A DNA stretch of 51,619 bases from JAQBRD01 sp041158765 (GTDB taxonomy: Bacteria > Patescibacteriota > Minisyncoccia > Phycocordibacterales > PALSA-1337): positions 1 through 51,619 of the forward strand of contig JBEBAU010000015.1 in NCBI GenBank assembly GCA_041158765.1, in the 5' to 3' direction. This document shows, in pieces, positions 6,967-14,143 of the stretch; positions within the stretch are counted from its first letter, which is position 1; the number at the start of each line of letters is the position of its first letter. The notes beneath the pieces were generated by a model. The model saw nothing but the letters and a program-made list of their open reading frames with translations. It made no database searches and was not told where the DNA came from. Both the position numbers and the translations under genes were made by a program.

Positions 6967-7572
6967 ATGATTTCGCAGATAACAGGCACCGTAACCCATA
7001 TAGACCCACGATTTCTCATAATAAACACGGGTGGCTCTACTGGAGTCGACACAACACCTATGAATGGCGTTGGGTATAAGGTTTTTGCTACAGGAGATAC
7101 TGTTCTTAGCTACACTGTAGGCAAACATGCGAGCCTTTGGACGTATCTAGCTGTTCGAGACACTGCTATGGATCTCTATGGCTTCCCTACAATACAAGAA
7201 CTCAACTTTTTTGAATTACTTATCAGTGTATCTGGAATCGGACCCAAAACCGCTCTCGGCATTCTTAATGTAGCATCTGTGAACACTCTTCATCTTGCAA
7301 TACAGTCGAATGACACATCGCATCTCACCAAGGTCTCTGGTATCGGCAAAAAAAACGCTGAGAAGATCGTCTTGGAACTCAAAGACAAGATTGATAGCAT
7401 TGCACTACCTGAGCATGCCGCCGCTATTCGAGGTGATGCGGATATTATTGAAGCACTTCGAGCTCTCGGATATCGAGATGCGGAATCTCGAGAAGCACTC
7501 AAAAAGATAGATCGAACACTTGTAGGTACTGGAGCAAAAATAAAAGCCGTACTCAAAATTCTTAGCCAATAA
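6967..7572 (+). CDS. ruvA: Holliday junction DNA helicase subunit RuvA
   Basis: 201 residues, normal length. The N-terminal OB fold starts MISQITGTVTHID and includes DTAMDLYGF, the tandem helix-hairpin-helix region contains SGIGPKTALGIL and SGIGKKNAEKIVLEL, and a C-terminal three-helix domain (IIEALRALGYR...) would contact RuvB. RuvA binds four-way junctions as a tetramer and loads RuvB. The gene is followed after four bases by a Mur ligase gene, so they are probably cotranscribed; ruvB and ruvC are separate at 20.6 and 24.4 kb. Confidence 0.96.
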   Translation: MISQITGTVTHIDPRFLIINTGGSTGVDTTPMNGVGYKVFATGDTVLSYTVGKHASLWTYLAVRDTAMDLYGFPTIQELNFFELLISVSGIGPKTALGILNVASVNTLHLAIQSNDTSHLTKVSGIGKKNAEKIVLELKDKIDSIALPEHAAAIRGDADIIEALRALGYRDAESREALKKIDRTLVGTGAKIKAVLKILSQ

Positions 7573-7576
7573 TTAT

Positions 7577-8908
7577 ATGGGAAACGTTCTTGAACACACA
7601 CTTCGATATTGCCAAAAACTCATACCACTTTCGGTATACACATTCGGTCAGCCAATATATCACCATACACTCGCTTGTCTCGGGGGTATTGTGTATCGTT
7701 TCCCTTCTCGCCGGATAAAGGTGATCGGAGTTACCGGAACAAAAGGCAAAAGCTCAACAACAGAAATCATAAATGCAATCCTCGAAGAAGCAGGTTATCG
7801 AACTGCGCTTTCAAATACCATTCGCTACAAAGTAGCCGATCAATCTCACCCAAACCTGTTCAAGATGTCTATGCCGGGGCGATTTTTCATACAGCGCCTC
7901 ATTCGACAAGCGGTTTCTGCTCACTGTGACTATGTCATTCTCGAAATGACATCTCAAGGAACCCTCCAGTATCGACACAAATTCCTCCATCTCGACACAT
8001 TCGTATTCACAAATCTCTCACCTGAACACATCGAATCTCATGGTTCATATGAACAATACGTAGCAGCAAAGGTTCGCATTGCGGCCGAGCTCAATAATTC
8101 AAAAAAGGACAATCGAATTATTGTCGTAAATGCTGACGACGCTGAATCTGTGCGTTTCCTCAATTGTGATGCAGATATGAAAGTGTCTTTCAAGATTACT
8201 GATGTTGCTCCATATGAAATTGGCATTGCTGGAATTGATTTCACCCTCAAGAATGCTTCAACGACACAATCTCTTCGAGTGCACTCCCCTCTTTCGGGCC
8301 TTTTCAATCTCTACAATATTCTCGCTGCAATTACTGCCACCCGTGCACAAGGAGTGAGTGATGAAATTATTGCTCGCGCTATTACCAAATTCTCAGGAAT
8401 TCGTGGACGTGTTGAACGTGTCGAAGTGCCTTCAGCAAAAAACGGCACACCTCAAGCATTCGAAGTCGTCGTTGATTATGCGCACACCCCAGACTCTCTC
8501 ACCAAACTCTACGAAGTATTCAAAACAAATTACATTATCGGTATTCTTGGGGGTACCGGAGGTGGACGTGATGGATGGAAAAGAAAGGAAATGGGTCGCA
8601 TTGCTGATACGTATTGTAGCGATATCATCCTTACTGATGAGGATCCATATGATGAAAACCCAGACAAAATCGTAGCAGATGTTGCTCTCGGTATTACTAC
8701 CAAGAAGCCAACTATCATCATGGACAGACGGCAAGCAATTCATGAAGCAATTACTCGTGCTCGTGCCCTTTCATCTGATACTACTCTCAACAAAAAAGTC
8801 TCAATACTCATAACTGGCAAAGGCACTGATCCATATATCATGGGACCAAATAACACCAAGACACCCTGGAGTGATGCAGCAATAGCTCGAGAAGAACTCG
8901 CTAAATAA
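7577..8908 (+). CDS. MurE-like UDP-MurNAc-peptide ligase
   Basis: 443 residues of the Mur ligase superfamily. The central ATP-binding domain has the P-loop GVTGTKGKSSTTE (near residue 50) and the LEMTSQG / NLSPEHIESHG substrate region; the C-terminal domain has VVDYAHTPDSL and GGTGGGRDGWKR, typical of MurE. MurE adds the third amino acid (diaminopimelate or lysine) to UDP-MurNAc-Ala-Glu. Two oddities: the N-terminal UDP-binding domain is about half the usual length, and the DNPR motif that selects diaminopimelate is replaced by TDEDPYDENP, lacking the arginine. The substrate is therefore uncertain, and a relative acting on another peptide or polymer is possible. Follows ruvA by four bases. 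Confidence 0.8.
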   Translation: MGNVLEHTLRYCQKLIPLSVYTFGQPIYHHTLACLGGIVYRFPSRRIKVIGVTGTKGKSSTTEIINAILEEAGYRTALSNTIRYKVADQSHPNLFKMSMPGRFFIQRLIRQAVSAHCDYVILEMTSQGTLQYRHKFLHLDTFVFTNLSPEHIESHGSYEQYVAAKVRIAAELNNSKKDNRIIVVNADDAESVRFLNCDADMKVSFKITDVAPYEIGIAGIDFTLKNASTTQSLRVHSPLSGLFNLYNILAAITATRAQGVSDEIIARAITKFSGIRGRVERVEVPSAKNGTPQAFEVVVDYAHTPDSLTKLYEVFKTNYIIGILGGTGGGRDGWKRKEMGRIADTYCSDIILTDEDPYDENPDKIVADVALGITTKKPTIIMDRRQAIHEAITRARALSSDTTLNKKVSILITGKGTDPYIMGPNNTKTPWSDAAIAREELAK

Positions 8909-8934
8909 GTGACGCAGCAAAAAAAATATGCGTG

Positions 8935-10218
8935 TTAGATAGACTCAACCGAGTACATGCTATTGAGCTTCTTTTGTGTTTGTACGCCGACTACTCCGTC
9001 TTCACCTTGTATACCGTACTTTTTTTGAAACTGCGCTAGCGCCTTAGTGGTGCATGGTCCGAAGCCTCCGGTGCGAGGGCATGCATCAGTTGGGAATAAG
9101 CCTTCTTTTACAAATACTGTTTGGAGTGCGAGTAAATCTCTAATTGTTTCGGGTGTTTCTTTTGTCTTTTTTGAAATAGTTCTCGTCCATGTATATGGGA
9201 AAAGTGAGCTGTCTTGTACGCTCGATACCCCGGTCTTATTTCCCGCAAAAAAATCTTGAATGCCGAGGTAGGTTTGATATGCCATATCTTTCAGAATAAC
9301 AGAGCGAGATGTTGCATCCTGAAATTCGGTTTGATACATGTAACCGTATTCAATCAATATACTTGGCGCATCAATACTATTCTCTGCCCCAATTGCAATG
9401 AGTTCTTGATCTTCGACAATGCCGGATGACTCTTGCTCGAACGTGCTTGTCGCATAATAGTGAGACATACGACCCTTAATTGATTCAGCTATAGCTCGAG
9501 ACGTGCTGCTATTTGAATATTGATGATCAGGAATATACATAGTGAAACCAGTGTATTTGCCAGGAAGCTTCTGTTTTGAACGTGGATAATCGTTGAAATG
9601 AATGTGGATTGCAACATCAATATTGTTTTCATTTGACCACTTATTGATTCCATAGATTCGAAGTGCCGCTTCGGTTGCTGCATCTGCGTGATATACCTCG
9701 GTTACAGGCTTCTTGATAGTGCCACTCTGTACATGTGTAGACATTGCAGCTTTTTGCTTCGACACAAAAGCCTTGATTCCACCCATATGTTCAGAAAAAT
9801 ATGTATCAAAGGTCTTGGACCAACCAGTATTCGAACGAGGGACAATGGTTTCATACTGATGATTGTTCTGGATGAAATCAGTGAGGTATCCCGTGAGTTC
9901 TACTGCCATTTCACGCTCTTTGAGGTTACGATATTCTGCTCCACCAGACTTCGGTTCATGTCCCGGCATAATAAGGAGACGGATTTTCTTTTCTGCTTGT
10001 GTGGTTGCGATACGATACTTTTCTTTCAATGTCTCGACACTTGCTGTTGGAACAAAAAATGCTGAGGCTTGTTGATTAGTGTTATTAGTAACACCCTGCC
10101 CTGCCTGAAGTTCTTGTATCTGAGCAACAATTCCTGTACGAAGTTGTGAATCAAGAGCAATAGATGAAAAAACAAAAGTTCCAAGCGCGAGAGAAAAGAA
10201 AATAAGAATATTTTTCAT
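8935..10218 (-). CDS. N-acetylmuramoyl-L-alanine amidase with peptidoglycan-binding domain
   Basis: 427 residues. A signal peptide or anchor (residues 1-22) leads into an Amidase_3 zinc domain: MPGHEPKSGGAE and the following E supply zinc ligands, HIHFND the second histidine, and IEYGYM the catalytic glutamate strand. The C-terminal 70 residues form a PG_binding_1 module (GGFGPCTTKALAQFQKKYG, VGVQTQKKL). The protein should cleave the amide between MurNAc and the stem peptide outside the membrane, in cell separation or wall turnover. It is divergent from fpg and the two promoters overlap in 29 bases. The gene converges on the Mur ligase gene. Confidence 0.9.
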   Translation of the reverse strand: MKNILIFFSLALGTFVFSSIALDSQLRTGIVAQIQELQAGQGVTNNTNQQASAFFVPTASVETLKEKYRIATTQAEKKIRLLIMPGHEPKSGGAEYRNLKEREMAVELTGYLTDFIQNNHQYETIVPRSNTGWSKTFDTYFSEHMGGIKAFVSKQKAAMSTHVQSGTIKKPVTEVYHADAATEAALRIYGINKWSNENNIDVAIHIHFNDYPRSKQKLPGKYTGFTMYIPDHQYSNSSTSRAIAESIKGRMSHYYATSTFEQESSGIVEDQELIAIGAENSIDAPSILIEYGYMYQTEFQDATSRSVILKDMAYQTYLGIQDFFAGNKTGVSSVQDSSLFPYTWTRTISKKTKETPETIRDLLALQTVFVKEGLFPTDACPRTGGFGPCTTKALAQFQKKYGIQGEDGVVGVQTQKKLNSMYSVESI

Positions 10219-10231
10219 GCTAAAAGATATA

Positions 10232-10240
10232 TGGTATAAG
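10232..10240 (+). promoter_or_regulatory. Extended -10 promoter of fpg, predicted leaderless
   Basis: TG-g-TATAAG, then seven bases and the ATG at 10248. A weaker minus-strand TATATC at 10226-10231 could serve the divergent amidase gene. Confidence 0.5.
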
Positions 10241-10247
10241 AAAGTAT

Positions 10248-11129
10248 ATGCCAGAACTCCCCGAAGTTCAAACGACTGTATCAGGTCTCAGTGCCATTAT
10301 CCCTGGTCTTGTTATTACGAATACATGGACTGACTATCGAAGCGACTTTTATCGCGGCAAAGATGTCATCCACAATCCCATCTTTTTCAAACAATTCAAA
10401 AAATCAGTTATTGGAAAGCGCGTATCGAGTGTATCTCGTCGTGCGAAGAATATTCTTATACATCTTGCTGATAATCAGGGTGAAATGAGTGGCACAATTC
10501 TCGTTCATATGAAAATGACTGGGCATTTACTTTACGGCGACTATAATCGCGAGGATCCATTCAATCGCTTCATACATTTCACACTTACATTTTCAAACAA
10601 TAAGACACTTGAACTCTCAGATATGCGGAGATTCGCAAAGGTTACATGGATACCAGCGACACACCTCGGCACCACGACTCACCTACAAGGTATTGGTCCC
10701 GAGCCACTTGAGGACACTTTCACCTATACCCTATTCAAAAACCGCCTTCACAAAAAACCTAATGGCAAAATAAAGACAGTTCTCATGGATCAAACAGTTA
10801 TTGCTGGTATTGGTAATATTTATAGTGATGAAATGTTGTGGCGAGCAGGTATTCATCCAGAAAGGCAGGTTGAAAGTATTGGTGAAATTCAACTCAAGAA
10901 ATTATTTCACGCAATGAAGGAAGTGCTCAATAAAGGAATTGATTTTGGTGGAGACTCGATGTCTGATTATCGAAACATTGATGGAAATCGTGGCAAATTT
11001 CAAGAACAACACTGTGCATACCGACGCACTGGTAAGAAATGTGACAAAAAAGGTTGCGCGGGCACCATACAAAGAAAAATGGTTGGGGGTAGAAGTGCGC
11101 ACTTCTGTGACACACATCAGCAAAGATAA
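10248..11129 (+). CDS. mutM: Formamidopyrimidine-DNA glycosylase
   Basis: 293 residues. It begins MPELPEVQTTVSGL, with the catalytic proline and glutamate right after the initiator Met, has the lysine loop VHMKMTGHLL, the H2TH region (GIGNIYSDEMLWRAGIHPE) and a C-terminal zinc finger. It removes oxidised purines such as 8-oxoguanine and nicks the abasic site. The zinc finger is unusual: the first pair is C-x4-C (CDKKGC) and the last ligand is His in place of Cys (FCDTH). The R of GGRSAHFC that contacts DNA is kept, so the enzyme is probably active. The stop lies nine bases from the convergent methyltransferase gene. Confidence 0.95.
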   Translation: MPELPEVQTTVSGLSAIIPGLVITNTWTDYRSDFYRGKDVIHNPIFFKQFKKSVIGKRVSSVSRRAKNILIHLADNQGEMSGTILVHMKMTGHLLYGDYNREDPFNRFIHFTLTFSNNKTLELSDMRRFAKVTWIPATHLGTTTHLQGIGPEPLEDTFTYTLFKNRLHKKPNGKIKTVLMDQTVIAGIGNIYSDEMLWRAGIHPERQVESIGEIQLKKLFHAMKEVLNKGIDFGGDSMSDYRNIDGNRGKFQEQHCAYRRTGKKCDKKGCAGTIQRKMVGGRSAHFCDTHQQR

Positions 11130-11138
11130 TGGTATAGA

Positions 11139-11651
11139 TTATTCAAACATTCCAAAAAGAGCGATACCGGTTGCCACAGAGACATTGAGTGATTCTTTTT
11201 TACCTTGCATTGGTATTTCTGCAATAACATCGACGATATCAAGTGTTTTCTTGTCTACACCGTCAACTTCATTACCAACAATGAGCAAAATAGGCTGATC
11301 AACAGAGTTTTGTGCGTGGACTTCGCGATAATGAACTGATCGGGCATCTTGCTCGAGAGCGACGATTTTCATTCCTGATTTTTTCATCTTCTTAATGAAA
11401 TCATGTACGCCATCAATACCACCCTCTATCACTTCATGTGGCACTGTCTGCTCTGCTCCAAGCGCCACCTTCGCAAGATCTGCACGTGCTCGACCGAATC
11501 GATCCTTCGGTGTGGGTGTCACCCCTGAAATGTAAATTCGAGCAACACCAAAAGCGTCTGCTGTGCGGAAAATTGACCCAACATTATGTACGCTCCGTAT
11601 ATCGTGGAGAAGCAGTGAAACACTCGCGTTTCGAGGCTTTTGTGGTATCAT
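11139..11651 (-). CDS. SpoU/TrmH-family RNA 2'-O-methyltransferase
   Basis: 170 residues from the ATG at 11651 (47 earlier in-frame codons fall inside the divergent doxX region and do not resemble the family). The SPOUT trefoil-knot motifs are visible: LHDIRSVHNVGSIFRTADAFGV (motif 1 with N and R), LLIVGNEVDGV (motif 2) and IPMQGKKESLNVSVATGIALF (motif 3, the SAM-binding knot). It should transfer a methyl group from SAM to a ribose in tRNA or rRNA; the short length without an extra RNA-binding domain fits the TrmL/TrmH-like class, but the target is not readable. Confidence 0.88.
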   Translation of the reverse strand: MIPQKPRNASVSLLLHDIRSVHNVGSIFRTADAFGVARIYISGVTPTPKDRFGRARADLAKVALGAEQTVPHEVIEGGIDGVHDFIKKMKKSGMKIVALEQDARSVHYREVHAQNSVDQPILLIVGNEVDGVDKKTLDIVDVIAEIPMQGKKESLNVSVATGIALFGMFE

Positions 11652-11688
11652 AGTGCCACAACTATATATCAAGATAATCAAAACGCAT

Positions 11689-12063
11689 ATGCTCTCACTC
11701 TTCCCAGAACTATTCACATACCAAATGATTGCTCCGTTCATTCTCCGAGTCACCCTTGGTCTTGTGCTCGTATTTTGGGGATATCGTGGCATTATTGCTC
11801 GTAATCCTGATGGATCTCGTGTTCCTCATGGCGGTATGCTTGGTATTGTTGATGTGGCAACAGGTATTCTCCTTGTATGTGGCTTCCTCACACAATTTGC
11901 AGCACTTGTTGCTGTCGTTGTTTTGGGAGCGAAGCTTGTGAGCAAAATGCTCGCAAAATCTTTGTTCACCGATGGTGTTAACTACTACTTCATCCTCTTT
12001 GTGATCGCTCTTTCTATCCTCTTCACTGGAGCTGGATTTTTTGCAATAGACTTGCCCCTCTAA
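11689..12063 (+). CDS. DoxX-family membrane protein
   Basis: 124 residues, four hydrophobic segments, with the DoxX-like start FILRVTLGLVLVFWGYRG and the LVDVATGILLVCGFLTQ-type second helix. Family members sit in the membrane and are linked to redox or quinone-associated processes, though the molecular function is often unknown. The ATG at 11689 was chosen because upstream in-frame codons overlap the divergent methyltransferase start. tRNA-Lys follows 38 bases after the stop. Confidence 0.78.
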   Translation: MLSLFPELFTYQMIAPFILRVTLGLVLVFWGYRGIIARNPDGSRVPHGGMLGIVDVATGILLVCGFLTQFAALVAVVVLGAKLVSKMLAKSLFTDGVNYYFILFVIALSILFTGAGFFAIDLPL

Positions 12064-12101
12064 GCAAAAGCAGGTAGTATCACTTTCATACTTATATATA
12101 T

Positions 12102-12174
12102 GCGCCCATAGCTCAGTTGGTAGAGCATCTCCCTTTTAAGGAGTGGGTCGTTGGTTCGATTCCAACTGGGCGCA
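12102..12174 (+). tRNA. tRNA-Lys, anticodon TTT
   Basis: Acceptor GCGCCCA/TGGGCGC, D arm GCTC/GAGC, anticodon loop CTTTTAA (anticodon TTT), T arm GTTGG/CCAAC with TTCGATT loop, discriminator A at 12174. The outermost pair of the anticodon stem is a T-T mismatch. CCA is not encoded. Confidence 0.93.
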
Positions 12175-12222
12175 CATCATACAAAAAGACCGGACTGCTC
12201 CGGTCTTTTTGTATGATGTGCG
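12171..12222 (+). terminator. Perfect 24-bp hairpin beginning inside the tRNA-Lys 3' end
   Basis: Left arm 12171-12194 and right arm 12199-12222 pair perfectly around a CTGC loop; the right arm contains TTTTT. The left arm starts with CGCA, the last bases of the tRNA acceptor strand, so hairpin and acceptor stem compete for those bases. Confidence 0.85.
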
Positions 12223-12264
12223 AGGCGCAGTGATGTGAGCGCAGCAGCGCGAACCACGAGCCGG

Positions 12265-12332
12265 GGTCGCGAAACTTTCTGAGCGACGGCGAAGAAAGTA
12301 TTCGTGACCACATAAACCTCGAAGAGGTTTAT
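12265..12332 (+). repeat. Two further hairpins downstream of tRNA-Lys
   Basis: The first pairs GGTCGCGAA/ACTTTCT (12265-12280) with AGAAAGT/TTCGTGACC (12293-12309), 16 pairs with one wobble and one bulge. The second is a perfect ATAAACCTC-gaa-GAGGTTTAT (12312-12332). The stretch is visibly richer in GC than its surroundings. No protein-coding frame here is credible. Confidence 0.65.
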
Positions 12333-12376
12333 CCTTTTACTTATCTTTTACCTTTCACTTATCCTTCCTGACCCAA

Positions 12377-12402
12377 ATAAAAACAGCGACTTTCATCGCT
12401 GT
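12377..12402 (-). terminator. Terminator after the 12408-12836 lipoprotein
   Basis: Minus strand CAGCGA-tgaaag-TCGCTG followed by TTTTT, directly after the stop codon. Confidence 0.75.
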
Positions 12403-12407
12403 GTATT

Positions 12408-12836
12408 TCAAAACTTAAAATTCAAATTGATATTAACCGAATTAACACCATCAATTTTTGCATCCAATTGAATCTTTTTGCTGAACTCATAACCGATAGT
12501 TGCATCGCCACGAATATACGCTCGGCCAACTTCATACCTCGTAGCACGCATATTGTTCACGACATCTTCGTGGTCCCCTTTGCGAGCCATAGGATCGAAG
12601 GAACCAAGCACGTAGTCTTTTTTCACATCAACCTTCAGTGAACCAAGACTCACGGAGTCGCCTCCCCCTTTGAATTCATCGAAACTAATTCGCGTAGGAT
12701 ATCCCCTCGCAATGAAGTAGTCGCGTATATAAAACTCGTGCTTGAAACAATACGGATAGACACAATCATCAACTTCTTCCGAACAACCAACAGAAAGACA
12801 GAACAGTGAGAAAGCCGCCAATGCCAATTTTTTCAT
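12408..12836 (-). CDS. Predicted lipoprotein, unknown function
   Basis: 142 residues with a classical lipoprotein signal: basic MKK, hydrophobic core and lipobox LSVGC (Cys 18). The mature part has two more cysteines close together (DDCVYPYC), an acidic/basic middle and a C-terminal region of alternating polar and hydrophobic residues (KIDGVNSVNINLNFKF) suggestive of beta strands. I do not recognise the family. It has an SD-like AAAGGGGAG six bases before the start and its own terminator, and it lies 26 bases downstream of holA. A clear ribosome-binding site is unusual in this window. Confidence 0.65.
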   Translation of the reverse strand: MKKLALAAFSLFCLSVGCSEEVDDCVYPYCFKHEFYIRDYFIARGYPTRISFDEFKGGGDSVSLGSLKVDVKKDYVLGSFDPMARKGDHEDVVNNMRATRYEVGRAYIRGDATIGYEFSKKIQLDAKIDGVNSVNINLNFKF

Positions 12837-12842
12837 ACGAAG

Positions 12843-12851
12843 CTCCCCTTT
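12843..12851 (-). promoter_or_regulatory. Shine-Dalgarno-like site of the 12408-12836 gene
   Basis: AAAGGGGAG on the minus strand, six bases upstream of the ATG at 12836. It supports this start. Confidence 0.55.
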
Positions 12852-12862
12852 CGACCCACACT

Positions 12863-13606
12863 CTACACCCGAAGTAACAATGACTCAAGTGCTGTTTCTA
12901 GATCATGTTGTCCACGTCGAGCGTCATGCGAAACCGTAATTAATTCATCCAAAATTGTTCGCAATTCTATTTCAGTGAAATTTTTTGCATACGCAGCTGA
13001 CTTTGTATGAACGAATGAAGAAAGACCTGATTCATTCATGTTTTTTGTTTTTGCAGCAAGCAACATAGACTTTATTTGCCAGAATAGTGTGCCATGTAAT
13101 TCCTCTGGAGAAGCCCCGCTATCAATAAGCTCTCGATACAATATCCAAAGCTCTTTTTTGTCACGACGACCGAATGCATCCGCAAGCACAAATCCTGACG
13201 GAGCATTCGCAAATGTTCCCGATTGACTACTAGCAGCCTCAAATTCCTGTGTCTTCTCGGCAACAGCGCTGATTTTTTTGGCTGTTGCTACATCAAGCTT
13301 CCCTTCAAGCACGATGAATATATTGTCAGAGTCAGCCATAATAGACACTGTCTCAACAAGTCCTTCGCGGAGTTTTTTGTCTTCGCATACTCGATCAACA
13401 AGTACGATGTATTTATTTGAAAAAAGTCCTTGTCCGCCAGCATATTCTGAAATAAGTGCGGCGGCATTTTCACCCGCAAGAGCCCACATTTCAGCATTCA
13501 AGGTGAAAAAAGCTGCATCAGGTTTCTTCTTCTGAAGAGACGCGATAAGCTCGCGCGCCTTTATTCGCGCTTTTTCTGTATCTGAGCCATAAAGGAAATA
13601 AAGCAT
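12863..13606 (-). CDS. holA: DNA polymerase III delta subunit-like protein
   Basis: 247 residues, shorter than typical delta subunits (about 330). The start MLYFLYGSDTEKARIKARELI matches the N-terminal strand-helix of HolA that precedes the degenerate AAA+ domain; KYIVLVDRV and NIFIVLEG are the next two core strands; the C-terminal helices (ELHGTLFWQIKSMLLA, GQHDLETALESLLL) resemble the collar domain, including the usual WQ-like motif. Delta opens the beta clamp (dnaN at 29.4 kb) as part of the clamp loader. The start at 13606 is supported by a -10 box ending six bases before it. Confidence 0.78.
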   Translation of the reverse strand: MLYFLYGSDTEKARIKARELIASLQKKKPDAAFFTLNAEMWALAGENAAALISEYAGGQGLFSNKYIVLVDRVCEDKKLREGLVETVSIMADSDNIFIVLEGKLDVATAKKISAVAEKTQEFEAASSQSGTFANAPSGFVLADAFGRRDKKELWILYRELIDSGASPEELHGTLFWQIKSMLLAAKTKNMNESGLSSFVHTKSAAYAKNFTEIELRTILDELITVSHDARRGQHDLETALESLLLRV

Positions 13607-13612
13607 GTGCTA

Positions 13613-13618
13613 AGTATA
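13613..13618 (-). promoter_or_regulatory. -10 element of holA, predicted leaderless
   Basis: TATACT on the minus strand, then TAGCAC and the ATG at 13606. Confidence 0.5.
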
Positions 13619-13629
13619 TCCGAATCAAA

Positions 13630-13659
13630 AAAATAAAAAACCCTTCGAAAAGAAGAGTT
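13630..13659 (-). terminator. Terminator after the 13661-14008 gene
   Basis: Minus strand AACTCTTC-ttttc-GAAGGGTT with one T-G wobble, followed by a T-rich run; it begins right after the stop codon. Confidence 0.7.
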
Positions 13660-13660
13660 A

Positions 13661-14008
13661 CTACTTCACAAGCAAAACAAATTTTTTGAAATGGCCACTG
13701 TCAGTGACGTCCACCGGCGCAACCGTGAAGCGTTGTGCTTTTGCGCGGGGAGATGTCGAAAGTTTGATGGTGCCGGTAATGTCCGGTCCGTCGTCGAGGG
13801 TTAACTCGTGTTGAAACTGCTTACAGTGACGCGCGACCAACGCTTCAATCTTCGAACGATTGAGCATGCCAATCACCGTAACTTCCGCATATCTTTCGGG
13901 GTTGTAGTCAGGAGACACAACCGATTCGAGCGCAATTTCGGTCACAAGCGTGCCGATAATGTGCCCTTGAGGTGGGGATTTTTGAAGGTCCCGGAGAATA
14001 TTACTCAT
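13661..14008 (-). CDS. Hypothetical protein
   Basis: 115 residues I cannot assign. It has an alternating strand pattern (GHIIGTLVTEIALESV, YAEVTVIGML), a basic helix with paired His/Cys (SKIEALVARHCKQF), an acidic turn (LDDGPDITGTIKL) and a C-terminal hydrophobic strand (KKFVLLVK). No signal peptide or membrane helix is present. The gene has its own terminator, which supports it being real. No clear ribosome-binding site is seen; a TATATT lies only three bases upstream of the ATG. Its base composition is more GC-rich than polA beside it, a trait shared with the lipoprotein at 17.4 kb. Confidence 0.5.
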   Translation of the reverse strand: MSNILRDLQKSPPQGHIIGTLVTEIALESVVSPDYNPERYAEVTVIGMLNRSKIEALVARHCKQFQHELTLDDGPDITGTIKLSTSPRAKAQRFTVAPVDVTDSGHFKKFVLLVK

Positions 14009-14143
14009 AACAATATAAGAGAAGAACTGAACTAAACTTTCGATACCAACTTGGCTGCGCGCACAACCTGCGCGTAGTCAAATACCGCCAATGTAGAAAT
14101 ATACTCCGAAATCACGATACGTCAAGGCGTTTGTACACAAAGC

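Noticed and set aside
12113..12313. Minus-strand frame of 66 codons containing PVGIEPTTHSLKGRC
   Set aside because: This is the translated complement of tRNA-Lys and its terminator, a well-known annotation artefact.
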